Below are positions 22,101-28,425 of a stretch of DNA of 52,205 nucleotides, in pieces. This DNA comes from Leptospira gomenensis (lineage in GTDB: Bacteria > Spirochaetota > Leptospiria > Leptospirales > Leptospiraceae), in contig NZ_RQFA01000079.1 of the NCBI RefSeq assembly GCF_004770155.1, forward strand, positions 1 to 52,205, in the 5' to 3' direction. The translations under genes and the position numbers were made by a program. The notes below the pieces were generated by a model, which had not been told where the DNA came from, did not search any database, and saw nothing but the letters and a program-made list of their open reading frames with translations. Each line of letters begins with the position of its first letter. Position 1 is the stretch's first letter.

Positions 22101-23563
22101 AGACCGTCTTCGATCTGCTTATTAACGTCCCGATTCCACTTTGCCTGAGCGTCCAACAATGCGTAATAAGCCCGCGACCATTGATCCTCGTTGCGGATTC
22201 TTTTATCCTCCGCGACACGATCGTATTCCAATTTTTTGACGACTAATCTTTCGATCGCTTCGTCCCAAAGCGCCTGTCCGTCCAGAAGCGCTTTGAGGAT
22301 TTTTTCCTGCGCGTTAGCGCCGGTAATATCGTCGAAACTAGTGGGAATGGCACCTGTTTCGTCTAACGTATTAAGAAGTTGTCCCGTAGCCGGATCCAAC
22401 TGCTGACGGGTTTTTTCGATTAGCAATTCGGTGAGTTTTGTCGGATCTGTTTCCTGAGCGATCGCGATATCCATGTCGCGGTTCAAACCTTGAATCAGAC
22501 TTTGCCTTGCGGGAAGTTTGACGCCGTTCTCTTCGAGGTTGAAATAATTTCTATAATAGAGTTCTATCTCGCCGAGTTTTTTCTCGAACTCGGTCTTCTC
22601 CGCTCCGCTCAACGCGGATGTTCCGCCTAAAATGTTCGTTTTAATCTGGGAGATCTGATCCTCCCAAAGTGCGCGAATACCGGACGCTCCCGTCAATCCG
22701 GCGGCGATCGTAGCGTCCCAAGCTCCCAACTTAGCCACCGAATCACCGTTAGTCGAATCTTTGGCGACGTTAGCCGCCTTAACGAGATTTTCCAACGCAG
22801 TTCGGATTTCCTTTTTCTTTTCCGTAGTGAAATAAGCGTCGAAGTCCTGCTTTTTAAGATTCGCTTTCCAGGAACCTCGCTTTTCCAAAATTTCTTGAGA
22901 AAGCTCCTGTTCCCATTTGTCTGACGCGATCTGTTTAAGGTCCTGAAGTTTCTTCCGTTCTTCTTCGCGCGCAGCGGAATTTCCCGTGAAATTCTTCAGC
23001 TGCTTTTCTATCTCCGCGTTCGCGTTCGCTTCCCATTCCGCTCCCAAGATCCGCTTTCCACTGTCGATCACAGTCTGCCACTCGACGGAATCTTGGGCCT
23101 TTTGGGCGGCGTTGTAATACGACTCCAATCTACCTTTGGCTTTGTTTCTATCTTCGAAGGATTTGTCGAACGGATCGGCGAAGAGATTTCGTGTTTCAAA
23201 CACGGGCATAAAAACGAATTCGAATAAGAATACGAAAATCATCTTCAACGCGATCGTCTTGGTCCAAGGCGCATGACGGAGAGCGGTTTTGATTCCACCC
23301 TGGAGAATGTCGGATGCGGCCCAACCTAAATCGTTATCCGTCGGAAGAGGACGTTCTTGTTTTTTACGAAAGAATGAAAGAGGCCGGCCGAGAAAACGAA
23401 TTCCGCTTTCCAACGAACGACCGGTTCTTCGGAAGAAAAAAGACTTAGAAAAAAAACGAATCGAAATGTTTCGATCGGAAAAGTCGGAATCCCGGTTGCG
23501 ATCTTGATCTGAATATTGCGGAAAAGAGAAAGAGGAGTTGTGAGAGGATTTTGTGTTCAGCAT
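10127..23563 (-). CDS. Giant coiled-coil protein, 4,478 aa (TIGR04388-like Leptospira family)
   Basis: This is a single intact frame of 13.4 kb. A charged N-terminus (1-100) precedes one hydrophobic segment (about 103-122), which looks like a signal anchor or late signal peptide. Residues 130 to about 3700 are mainly long Lys/Glu/Gln/Ala-rich helices with regularly spaced Trp, typical of coiled coils, with low-complexity joints and a local two-fold repeat (SPxWxPTYxDxNG) encoded near 18.7 kb. About 3870-3912 is a Gly/Ala-rich hydrophobic pair of segments. About 3940-4060 is a Gly-rich strand-like stretch (GAGVNVGG, YGVSAGV). The last ~300 residues have a different base composition. The start is fixed by a 7-nt overlap (ATGCTGA) with the upstream stop, implying translational coupling. 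It resembles what I recall of the TIGR04388 'longest Leptospira protein' family; function unknown. Possible roles are a surface filament or a polymorphic-toxin stalk. Confidence 0.88.
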   Translation of the reverse strand: MLNTKSSHNSSFSFPQYSDQDRNRDSDFSDRNISIRFFSKSFFFRRTGRSLESGIRFLGRPLSFFRKKQERPLPTDNDLGWAASDILQGGIKTALRHAPWTKTIALKMIFVFLFEFVFMPVFETRNLFADPFDKSFEDRNKAKGRLESYYNAAQKAQDSVEWQTVIDSGKRILGAEWEANANAEIEKQLKNFTGNSAAREEERKKLQDLKQIASDKWEQELSQEILEKRGSWKANLKKQDFDAYFTTEKKKEIRTALENLVKAANVAKDSTNGDSVAKLGAWDATIAAGLTGASGIRALWEDQISQIKTNILGGTSALSGAEKTEFEKKLGEIELYYRNYFNLEENGVKLPARQSLIQGLNRDMDIAIAQETDPTKLTELLIEKTRQQLDPATGQLLNTLDETGAIPTSFDDITGANAQEKILKALLDGQALWDEAIERLVVKKLEYDRVAEDKRIRNEDQWSRAYYALLDAQAKWNRDVNKQIEDGLKKWDESELKLKENKQKAIEELNRYLTTSQEQYVAHINGLQGTLLSSSDTIASIVSNIAWYQDQIDKENKKSPPDSSMISTYTIERDKWAALQNQFRQYVASVQNKIHDEDIRGANGGAGILDDNGTSSDPYLYSTAEFEYRLAKAELAEIEKKKNRAQAVVDYAEANVNVTDMAALQTGLDSAKTDYESKQTAYLNLLKELNGTVPVVGATTGTDPNSGSDSGASTPVATTVLSELDAAKKNADEKRKALSIAQAELENARKRFDEAKQLQILVLNNSPEFLGSIGSLNTDGATYDPNKPNSGIKYEIYQADLQIAEAREKLKDNEKVYFSKNYDRTNAARTEDFFGDLWNRIQSFETNKEKLSLLEGAISGSGKTLLEKVNDLLKPDNAVLVTVFGNQGAAQIKAQLQGLTDALAKKVKDEQNGNVEKEKLPYAIEKYSASLDPILAKSDELLADFEDADKNQYQQYLNGIANISSFLTSFANTYNLNGNYLEIENFDVWKTGLSEALGDWNENLTGFQTAKTEFSQALSTYKAYATAHPNTESTLEYQLEIQKLTTAFSKYQEKTADLEEYWDDLSTRSQHLRYEALDRLQRAKTLVDMSTLDLTTRKNLKTQLDGFNNIFVKKDSSGKEIPDDTSALIAATGTKFGVLGNTFSDYANRYSYYRNTIDERSAIVDGMTSVLIQALETQRASVTAGKAQLGFLLDEDGDIDDLQNAVAGVEETAKTEAAKLDARVTEILYSKIGNLGANKSDRKFEPIYLSLTNEINALYSGFTGGADDILEIRARKIALSHLQNAGQSFSAIFDDDQEYSKLKEDLKKMRDQAAETLSFYEDDHGFLDENDRVSLRMSDDENERRKVSEYYSFGSTFFFANQVLQSSSTWMNLAGSMKSFAEAVKSGAILSGLRDDYFKEQEATATGLFKELTVAAGIGSYTSADFYKDSIRTKSGADELDSAKIAEKKAELAALISGITDPQEQLAKLVKANELSSIFGLLTGSAVKQDLNVWQKEIADAKILFENLDRNIQDPILSFSAEFDSLLNFFNTPALAQMQGYSNGVLSGIDTLKNTTDSSKPIYDPVNDIDGNSPYLAAPDSEGDPVGSPSWNPTYLDTNGKLPWESGYQADNLQISPVWTPTYRDVNGLVPTDSGYNGSSLKILGYRKPLSTLDTSNLSSMKNTFDTEAAKWNTIKATALTQLGVYKTSLAAVVAFKAAHPTDFTSAEGGTYLTLIAKLKDDGLVLADTYTATTAYLKDISDKFQEMKAEQDYLIRSAKQILGLPIDKILVPEAAMAITLPPLPPGPNELPLNSPLRNQIANVKPEDYSIVSGTQRAIVQSVAAFEFSKEKEVGQFSGAADQGAYFFLYNLGRANAKLEPASQAFSKDAAAWVNSLQGKDVPLNGLAARLNSLNDRVVYYKEGAGPNQIGQSELVGIVNRLRDFLLEKSLNGIEFNPVLKEIVESAGAFTDQIENIQYLQSYASTDKKVSDANLLAVQEAQKTLTEVSKLATELNSFLVAGNGPAYTNLSQVQGILEKYETLKNKPMDQSAFETQFRNKLGDSYWLGAFQTYKDTLASSEYFFSPTTREKIEELKANSWEIYKRNLSNAYLTQRVGNPILSEFLNELRGGKFSVLIPNQGVISIDSKFLGKNLSEAQIVEIGDYLKPFDSMALVQRQGLISDLDNFLKDYDPDLKAQMKTFSLVNQYGEIRSGVAQGAVFPDRNLPPELKDFALISAFEYFLDTTRETITTGEGENKKTELVAKYDPKNADSRRKAMSDFLLKLGPVHKMGTDGKLVLDTARQTEIENLTNGYLADYGTKNPASFLNSQILKDFEARNAYYTEKELRIRKNADPSVPAEEKKNELSYDDLVALKSWIVEAKFDVSTETAVIEAARMDFLLSHYYGEDTEDLKPEELAKNPELSKFYGDGGKGYFSEMDSYFTGLGQGVLTQADKDRFNLLSSGVADVWGLWQYDPSSLISSQIVLRNFSYADEYSDLVESLNEEGKRLQKELAKSDALVKKEKYVNDYRNGLIKFTSYQSYLGVPTDNVASDVTTNEGLAIQGKLRELEMDAEQKLGGLFNLLETHKSYVFDDTQLADALPDDAIQTVADLNPGLRTTAKFMSSSYTLGDSILPKDGDGNYNFDGDFTNLKARLDQALNVVSPGSVDYDKYSQEVSKQSGMIGTLKNSIEMAGQSYVLLSEKLKSGVDPRAELAAATIAFETANSKIEDPTTGLKKQYQDAEAAVAAKQNEYLNKEKQVSDAYKIMLSAQDTFNQKAALYDYATLLNYSKHDLFQASTNAANTTEADSIPPGYIDTPKKMAKERLAAVQKEYDEKVKQVEKLEKKISSQIGTTDLKNYVQNEEKEVEKWAQLTVKYNTAETLLRQKIADLKRQIGTQQAALDGELDKLWGLAPPLDMNSAGMMDSLDGSLDFGGARYIKTENWNRDRTRITEGIIGGQLGYMDVLTAYQWEYSKGVPPEMEQYNLGNFLGRWSHELQYSSFKSLPKRANEHMNSILFPAPDTRPARFGAGSGPDSAGKYVQGYMGALNIQTMAQIYFLQQLDLICMGMCMLTIPYVNEIQTHFNYRDQLNDAVGGIRNEGIKLRNLYTELQTLTDVDDTDQLLGVLGRPEFGLTAEDLTMIGKVSPSGNGLKDLVWKSTADTATPLSFNDLVGSDGLRLAQQKAIHDSYGNYVRDNEYTAGGATASIEQTDQYGRKTALMVGSDEFLDAMGVLAEAQYQVARDAYFKKAESFVKQVGTGADKVAVKVDAKVILDEREQFMSDLLKKITKTSNGETVAYNVETTIYKTVLNDYMGPTGVVSQIFGAELQQRQRQQMQQWDLKEREFYDLKSDWVQNVSYIKQTGTKRWENMVQEFQAKWTDWRAEYKTQHEANQKVFLDRIEQTLEKKETWTKDFLQKSSEVSDELSLRQMYDSIAGIVSSMQENLPTGVSVNINVNDILSNILSKKPGSISTSLIDRASSIDTNFFLNEVKRFNFNDGGVKEQFKNLMKEMDKLSQNLIILQTLESLRSLPEAFATAVKKQNEATDKQLDSTMAYGGFARMGGTYMRSIKTASGGDEIQVLGTYLPFLYNPPNKFPEVKDSNGKLWDLGKADALINGSNVPSPSDLTVMVRLAKNKMSSDFKKVLNPEKQRNYELELGLFDPSELVDSMDNFIEGVREGETVSCMNKTPEECAKSAMSSGFLVGEVPDGDFGFAQFGQFYQILKTKKEMDKRKAQMDQARKRKSGGMGRFYNQIGAIGEGYAEVIKGTGQMILSGGKAYLKAITGDFDGAKKDLKAAGKAGERALQGYLYAVSGVVDFVMFAAETAIESVLGVFTAGTVNMRNTGLDGTFAEGNYELAKFRDSNKAQRQLNELGTRTGAEMYENDAIVDKVVSTTLAVAGIVGTILSFTPLAPIGAALVVGSTLGLAAWKSFRGAYEGGGAGALAGIASAGINFGLNKLTGGAVSVNLSYSYAGGFGAGVNVGGAGLAAGVNYNEKTGYGVSAGVASGDFSLMYTESYGRGDKRASHGWSTKVGGLNVSYDNLDGYSASLQAASAMFGTEFGAIGVESALTWSDKSGFNGSADIKMMDHEQYQKYQKGQQEKAAATKDAWNQNMFLGVLEGMGIAVANRPGRNTILDDISEAFGGAASTIWGGLKGIGNAIAGGYDAVSNFIKDRWNRAFGPKQVFMGPVMGGVPMNNSVVQRQTALGTSANPNTLNEAIENGADPNNLRQQINDALDSNPKLAANLNDGSTLNNVIIIDYKGGSGQPSNVKAIGGNGDTGLSYNPEDLLNADTISRLGGGHDIKVIYGQFTYTDELGQQIPTIKQLIYVNYGSESEPKWTLGRDTNYYAYKPGVPIVEGQRAGLHPSTNGEPNQSYQPTVALAFFKLGRDTGQYELSYFERYNVITGNQVDAFGKDGNRQTPFHSGALESNYNGALNGTWPTDTGLRDGFHMLIDNNVNEEPNGAAYRPYKDRYYHYRNGAWDVDRRIRQNQRSGEY

Positions 23564-24279
23564 AGAAATGTTCCTTCGATAAGATTAGGCGGAAAATTTA
23601 GAAGTAAGGTAAGGTAACGGTGAAATTTAAAATTTATCAGAGCTCGATCGGGCTGCGACGGAATCGAGTCGAAAACCGAAAAGTGTTTTAGAAAAATGGA
23701 ATATGTTTTCACATTTTTAACGGGGAGCGGTTTATAGTTCCGCTTCTCCGAATCGGCAGCCGTTGCAATAAACGTCGTTTCGGCAAAGAATGATCCGCCC
23801 TTATTTTCGGAAGCAGGTTTTCCGATATGGAACGGTTTCGAAAAATTCTTTAAACGCAAAAATCTAATTTTCGGATTACAGACGACTTTTAGAAAAAAAT
23901 CGAACTGAGAGGCAAGATATTCCGATTCTCTAATGTATGAAGCGGTAATATCGTCCCGACCCGGAGCAAAACGTATCGGATTGGAACGAAGCCAACTTTT
24001 CAAAGAGGAAACCGATGCGGGAGAATGGGTTTTGATTTTCAACGTGTCAAAATGGGAAAAATCATAGCGATACGGAGAATCCATATTGGGTCCGAACGAA
24101 ACAAGATTTCGCCTAACGGCTGTCTTTGAGGAGAAAAAACAATTCGTTTTATAATCTGAGGAACAACGAAACTGGAGAAGTGTAGGAACTGTTTCGTACC
24201 AAGAGACGAATTTCACTCCCGAAAAAAGAAGTAAAATCATACATCCCAAGCCGATTCCCGTGTATCTCAATTTCGCCAT
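23557..24279 (-). CDS. Membrane-anchored protein coupled to the giant gene
   Basis: 240 aa with one N-terminal transmembrane segment (about residues 8-27) and the rest probably outside the cytoplasm. There are four cysteines after the membrane segment, including an RCSSDYKTNC pair that could form a disulfide and the C-terminal residue itself. No family recognised. The TGA stop lies inside the start of the giant gene (ATGCTGA), so the two are co-transcribed and probably translationally coupled. It heads the three-gene set 240 aa - giant - 283 aa. It might assist export or anchoring of the giant protein; this is inference from order alone. No strong ribosome binding site precedes the ATG at 24279. 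Confidence 0.75.
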   Translation of the reverse strand: MAKLRYTGIGLGCMILLLFSGVKFVSWYETVPTLLQFRCSSDYKTNCFFSSKTAVRRNLVSFGPNMDSPYRYDFSHFDTLKIKTHSPASVSSLKSWLRSNPIRFAPGRDDITASYIRESEYLASQFDFFLKVVCNPKIRFLRLKNFSKPFHIGKPASENKGGSFFAETTFIATAADSEKRNYKPLPVKNVKTYSIFLKHFSVFDSIPSQPDRALINFKFHRYLTLLLNFPPNLIEGTFLC

Positions 24280-24518
24280 AGTTGCGGATTTCCAATTGAG
24301 AGGAATTAAGGTGTAAAATTATAATTTAGGTCAAGAAAAAATATTCGTATTTCGGAGTTTTGAAATAATTTTGAAATAAGAATCGTTTGAAAACCACAAA
24401 CGAAACCCAATTACTCCTGAAAATTCGCGTAAATTATCGATTTCTTTCAAAAAACAGAACCGATAGGAACCGCCAAACAGCGAAAAACGATCTTTAACGA
24501 GCGTTAAAGTAAGACTTA

Positions 24519-25862
24519 TTACACCTGATTTACGGCTCGAATCGCGGAAGTAAGCGCCCCTTCGACGGTTCCGTTCGATTCCGCGGTATGTTCTCCCGCG
24601 AAAAAAATCCGATCCATCGGTTTCAAAAGTGAAATGATGGATCCGTAACTTCCCGGAGGAAAGGTCGCGATCCCGCTCGGAACGTATTTCGAATATGAGG
24701 TTTCGCTACTTTGAATTCTCAATACTTGTAATTCCTTTTTTTGTCCCAGACGTTCCAACGCGAGACGGATGTATTCCACTTTCATCGCATCCGTCGAAGA
24801 CGACAAAACGTCGAAACGATCGCCCGTGGAAATCATTCCCAAAACTTTGTCCTCCGAATTCGGCTTGGTACCGGCGTCGTAAACGAAACCGGCGGCGGAA
24901 TCGGAATATGCGGAAAAGTTTTCCCTATTCCAAGGGGCTTCCCGAAGAATTAGAAAAGTCTTATATATTCTTGAATAGCGGATCCGTAACGCGGAAAGTT
25001 TTTTCTCCTTATCCAATTCGGGATCCCACTGGATGGATGTGAGTTGATTGGCCGGAAGAGTGGAAACGCAGGCGTTGCCTTCAATTTTTTTTCCGGAGGC
25101 AGTCGTCACGACGACCTTTCCTTCTCCCTGAGAAACGGATACGACGGGATCCGCAAAACTCGTCTCCGTGTTTTCCAAGGAAAATACGAGCGCTTTCGCA
25201 AGCGACTCCATTCCGCCTTCCAATCTTGTATTGTATTTAGGAAAGTTGACTAAGTCGGACAAAACCTTTTGTGCGGATAAGGAACGGAGCGAGTCTCCGT
25301 AATATAAGGAATACTTAAAGTTCAAAATCGCAAGGTCTTCCGAAGTCATTCCTTGGTAGGCGAGAAAATTATAAAAACTGATTCTGTCCAATTCCTGTTG
25401 TTGTACGGAATTGATTTTGGAATTCATCTGCACGAGTTTATTCAGAGTCTCCTGCGACTTAGGAGAAATATCCCAAGTTCCCGCCTTTTGATACGAACCG
25501 AAAAAGAGATCCGATTGAACTTCGAACTCATTCGTCTTCAATCCCAATTCGCGAATCAAACTTCTCGCGGTACGATGATCGGATTGGATCCACTCCGCTC
25601 CTAGATCGAGAAAGTTGCCGCTCGAATCCGCTACCGTTCGAATTCTTCCACCCAAACGATCCGTAGCTTCCAAAAGTTTTACCTTGATCCCGGTTTTTCC
25701 CAAAAGATACGCGGAATACAAACCAGCGATCCCTCCGCCTAACACGATCACGGTCTTGTGCGAAGAAGGTCCTTGTGCGCGAAGATTCAAACCGGGCAAT
25801 CCCGAAATTCCGGCTGCGGTCAATACTCCGAGTTTGATAAACTCCGATCTGGTAAGTTTCAT
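24519..25862 (-). CDS. FAD-dependent amine oxidase family protein, exported
   Basis: 447 aa. The N-terminus ([10 protein letters not shown] then a hydrophobic stretch to about 28) resembles a Tat signal, but only one of the two arginines is present, so export by Tat is uncertain. A dinucleotide-binding fold follows (GGGIAGLY, 42-49; an acidic residue ends strand 2 in [16 protein letters not shown]), and the C-terminal FAD motif of flavin amine oxidases is present ([17 protein letters not shown]). The family includes monoamine, polyamine and L-amino-acid oxidases, which oxidise a C-N bond with O2 and release H2O2; the substrate cannot be read from sequence. It is divergent from the cobalamin-riboswitch operon and sits 239 bases upstream of the 240-aa gene, probably a separate unit. 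Confidence 0.9.
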   Translation of the reverse strand: MKLTRSEFIKLGVLTAAGISGLPGLNLRAQGPSSHKTVIVLGGGIAGLYSAYLLGKTGIKVKLLEATDRLGGRIRTVADSSGNFLDLGAEWIQSDHRTARSLIRELGLKTNEFEVQSDLFFGSYQKAGTWDISPKSQETLNKLVQMNSKINSVQQQELDRISFYNFLAYQGMTSEDLAILNFKYSLYYGDSLRSLSAQKVLSDLVNFPKYNTRLEGGMESLAKALVFSLENTETSFADPVVSVSQGEGKVVVTTASGKKIEGNACVSTLPANQLTSIQWDPELDKEKKLSALRIRYSRIYKTFLILREAPWNRENFSAYSDSAAGFVYDAGTKPNSEDKVLGMISTGDRFDVLSSSTDAMKVEYIRLALERLGQKKELQVLRIQSSETSYSKYVPSGIATFPPGSYGSIISLLKPMDRIFFAGEHTAESNGTVEGALTSAIRAVNQV

Positions 25863-25989
25863 TGTTTTTATCCGGTAATGATTTGGAAAATTCTTCCTTT
25901 TATGAGTTTCGGTAGTTTTACCGCCTTTCTCGGTAAGATTTTATTCGATTTTAAAAAACCGATTTTCCGATTATAAAAAAACTTGCTCT

Positions 25990-26125
<136 letters not shown>

Positions 26126-26172
26126 AGGTAGGGACAGTTCGAAACTCGCCTTAGCATTTCATGCGCCGCGAT

Positions 26173-26207
26173 GGGGTCCCGAAAGACGAAGAACGCCGGC
26201 GGACCCC
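26173..26207 (+). promoter_or_regulatory. Hairpin downstream of the B12 aptamer (possible expression platform)
   Basis: A perfect 7-bp GC-rich stem, GGGGTCC (26173-26179) with GGACCCC (26201-26207), encloses 21 nt. No U-tract follows, so it is not a classic intrinsic terminator. It may be part of the switching structure. Confidence 0.5.
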
Positions 26208-26222
26208 TGCGAGAATTACGAT

Positions 26223-26306
26223 CTTAGAAACCATACGTGTGGATTCTAAATATAGTTCCGTATTCTAAGTTTAGAATCGGGGGAAACCGGCAAAAGAAAA
26301 CTTTTG
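26223..26306 (+). promoter_or_regulatory. Mutually exclusive hairpins before the first lipoprotein start
   Basis: Three pairings compete here. CTTAGAA (26223-26229) can pair with TTCTAAG (26263-26269). ATTCTAAA (26243-26250) can pair with TTTAGAAT (26270-26277). TTCTAA (26263-26268) can pair with TTAGAA (26271-26276). A further CAAAAG/CTTTTG hairpin with an AAAA loop (26291-26306) sits just before the TAGG ribosome-binding region of the ATG at 26317. This is what a translation-controlling expression platform would look like; the mechanism is inferred. Confidence 0.5.
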
Positions 26307-26316
26307 TAGGTAAGAC

Positions 26317-26877
26317 ATGAAACGCAAAACGACTTGGAAAATCGCAACGGTTGTTATCCTGATTTTAGGATTTGTGAACTGTTTCGAATCGAAAGAAAAC
26401 GAAGAGCAAAACAACAACGCTCTTCTCGCTCTTGTAAACGCAACCAGATTGGAAGTAACCGGTTATTGGGATTATTTCAACGGAACCCCCGATTATCCGG
26501 GAGATATGTTCAACGCACCTGGAACGGAAAAGGCCGGGGAATTCTACTTCGACAATCAGATCCTAACGCAGATATCCGGCGCTTCCGTATTTCAGGCGAA
26601 TATCGTCGAATACGACAACACGAAGCAGACGGTCTACGTTCAGTTTACGCAACATCCGTTCGGAGGGACCGGAAAATTTTCGGCCTATTATTGGACTCGT
26701 TTTACGGATAATAAATTGTACGTCTGCGGCGACGTGTCCGGCAACAAAAATACGTTAGCCGAAATTAAAGCCAGCACTCAGATAAACGACAAGACGAACA
26801 TGATTACCGGGTGTTATACTAACAACACGTTTACGCCGGGAATCGGCTTCACCTGGAACAGGCTGGAAACTAAATAA
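26317..26877 (+). CDS. Lipoprotein, first gene of the B12-riboswitch operon
   Basis: 186 aa with a basic N-terminus, hydrophobic core and lipobox-like FVNC at Cys22, then an acidic Asn-rich linker. The mature part has the look of a small beta-rich domain (Tyr/Trp/Phe-rich, with Cys in YVCGD and TGCYT that could pair). I do not recognise a family. Being directly behind a cobalamin riboswitch and ahead of cobalamin transport and assembly genes, it is most simply a B12 or corrinoid binding surface protein, but that is contextual. No TonB-dependent receptor (BtuB) is seen in this operon, so this lipoprotein and the next may work with a receptor encoded elsewhere. Confidence 0.85.
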   Translation: MKRKTTWKIATVVILILGFVNCFESKENEEQNNNALLALVNATRLEVTGYWDYFNGTPDYPGDMFNAPGTEKAGEFYFDNQILTQISGASVFQANIVEYDNTKQTVYVQFTQHPFGGTGKFSAYYWTRFTDNKLYVCGDVSGNKNTLAEIKASTQINDKTNMITGCYTNNTFTPGIGFTWNRLETK

Positions 26878-26891
26878 AGAACATTCAAAAA

Positions 26892-26924
26892 AGGTAAAAT
26901 AGATTTTCAGGATCTATTTTACCT
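26892..26924 (+). promoter_or_regulatory. Perfect 12-bp intercistronic hairpin
   Basis: AGGTAAAATAGA (26892-26903) and TCTATTTTACCT (26913-26924) form a perfect 12-bp stem with a 9-nt loop in the 63-base gap between the two lipoprotein genes. No T-run follows, and the next gene's GAAGGA ribosome binding site starts about 6 bases after the stem. It could be an mRNA-stability or processing element, or an attenuator. Confidence 0.7.
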
Positions 26925-26940
26925 GAATCGAAGGATATTC

Positions 26941-27777
26941 ATGAAAAATTTTTCGGAAATCAAGATAATCGCACTCGTTGCGGCTAACGTTTGTTTTTTC
27001 ACTTTCTGCGGAACGAATTCTCAGAACGAAGACTCCGCACTTGCGTTCCTTCTTTTGGCGCAGCAGAATTCGCAGATAGATACGACGAATCCATGCCGAC
27101 CCAGGACAGCGATCGATCAAGTCGGAGTTTATCACGCGAAACAGATCGTAAGCGCACCCGCGAATACGGATTCCGGTTTTCAAGATTCGTACTGTTCGGT
27201 CAACGGAGTGATGGGGTTGGGCGATTTTAACGGCTCGCTAGACGTCTTCACTTTGGACACGAGCGGTGCGGGGGCCTCTTTGATTTTAGGCTGGGAAGGT
27301 AAAAAGGTTCTGGATACCGTAGGCACCGATTTCATCGTTTTCGAAAATCCGTTTTTGTTAAACGGAAATCCGAGCACCGTATTCGTGGAACCGGTCATAG
27401 TAGAAGTCGGAAATAATCAGACCGATTGGTGCGGTTGGAATCCGACATACGCGGGTGGTGCAACGTATTCCAACGATCCGGCCGATTGGATTCGTTTTGC
27501 CGGAATCAACTACGTAGATTATAATCAAATCGCCAATCCCATGGACTCCGCGACCTTGTTCGCGACGGGGGGAGGAGACGCTTTCGATTTGTCGGACGCC
27601 AATTTCGGAAATTCCGGAAATGGATGTGACGCGACCCTCAAAAACGAACTTCAAACGAACGGATTTCTTTTCATAAAAATAACGGCCGCCAAAGAAATTC
27701 AAACCGCACTTCCCGTTCCGGGCGCAAACGAAAACCCTGACATCGACGGCGTCATCGCCAAACAACTTGGTCCATAA
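26941..27777 (+). CDS. Second lipoprotein of the B12 operon (VFENPF-type secreted domain)
   Basis: 278 aa; lipoprotein signal with lipobox-like FTFC (Cys22) and GAAGGA upstream of the ATG. The mature part contains LGDFNGSLDVFTL, then ILGWEGKKVLD and TDFIVFENPF. That last motif is typical of secreted beta-sandwich proteins which, as I recall, often sit beside cobalamin uptake genes in other phyla. Cysteines in NPCRP, SYCSV, DWCGW and NGCDA may be disulfide bonded. The acidic, Asp-rich character suggests calcium sites. I infer a corrinoid-capturing surface lipoprotein; Leptospira homologues carry only locus-based names. Sixteen bases separate it from the next gene. Confidence 0.85.
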   Translation: MKNFSEIKIIALVAANVCFFTFCGTNSQNEDSALAFLLLAQQNSQIDTTNPCRPRTAIDQVGVYHAKQIVSAPANTDSGFQDSYCSVNGVMGLGDFNGSLDVFTLDTSGAGASLILGWEGKKVLDTVGTDFIVFENPFLLNGNPSTVFVEPVIVEVGNNQTDWCGWNPTYAGGATYSNDPADWIRFAGINYVDYNQIANPMDSATLFATGGGDAFDLSDANFGNSGNGCDATLKNELQTNGFLFIKITAAKEIQTALPVPGANENPDIDGVIAKQLGP

Positions 27778-27792
27778 CATAAGGAGAATTGA

Positions 27793-28425
27793 ATGTATTA
27801 TTTCGACCGTATCAGCCGATTCGCCGAAAAATTCCGGCTTACGAAAAGCGCGGATGGAATCTCCTTTTTCGGGATTATATTGGCGGGAACGTTCCGATTT
27901 CTGCCGCATCCGCCTAACTTCACTTTGGTGGGAGCTTTGACCGTATATTCCGGATCGAGGACGCAAGGATGGAAATCGTTCGCGGTTCCGCTTTTCACGA
28001 TCTTTTTAACGGATATCATACTCGCGCAAATTCACGGATACGCTGCGTTTTATCCGGGTTTCGCGCTGGTTTATTTCTCTTTACTGCTCAACGTCGCTCT
28101 CGGAAAAACGTTGTTAAAAGGTAACGTAAAAATTTCGAGACTACTCTCGGTAACGCTTCTTGCGAGTACACAATTTTTTCTTCTCTCCAATTTTTCCGTC
28201 TGGGCATTCTCTTCCTTTTATCCGGGAACGTTCGAAGGCTTATTGACTTGCTATATCGCCGCCATCCCTTATTTTGGAGGAACTCTGCTCGGAGACCTCA
28301 TCTATACTCCGATACTTTTCGTATTTTTGGGTCGAATCGAAGCGAGGATAAAAGCGAAGGCCGCCTTCGGTCCGGAGCAAAAGGACGTTTCGTTTGAAAA
28401 CCGTAGAACAAGAGCTTCTAACTAG
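27793..28425 (+). CDS. ECF-type transporter S-component-like membrane protein (DUF6580-like)
   Basis: 210 aa with about five to six hydrophobic segments and a strong AAGGAG site 7 bases before the ATG. The motif [16 protein letters not shown] near residue 35 and the later [14 protein letters not shown] are characteristic of a family of putative S components of energy-coupling-factor vitamin transporters (DUF6580), often under B12 riboswitches. It would bind cobalamin or a precursor in the inner membrane and work with shared EcfA/EcfT subunits, which are not in this window. The cobT start (28394) lies inside its 3' end, so the two are co-translated. The family call is good; the substrate is inferred from riboswitch and neighbours. 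Confidence 0.8.
   Translation: MYYFDRISRFAEKFRLTKSADGISFFGIILAGTFRFLPHPPNFTLVGALTVYSGSRTQGWKSFAVPLFTIFLTDIILAQIHGYAAFYPGFALVYFSLLLNVALGKTLLKGNVKISRLLSVTLLASTQFFLLSNFSVWAFSSFYPGTFEGLLTCYIAAIPYFGGTLLGDLIYTPILFVFLGRIEARIKAKAAFGPEQKDVSFENRRTRASN

Noticed and set aside
24519..25862. Twin-arginine (Tat) signal in the amine oxidase
   Set aside because: The motif reads LTRSEFIK with a single Arg; suggestive but not the canonical RR, so Tat export was not called.
26173..26207. Intrinsic terminator after the B12 aptamer
   Set aside because: The GC-rich stem is not followed by a T-run and has a 21-nt loop; left as a possible expression-platform hairpin.
26161..26268. Short plus-strand frame (35 codons) inside the B12 leader
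   Set aside because: It overlaps the riboswitch expression platform hairpins and has no ribosome binding site; a leader peptide is not needed to explain the region.
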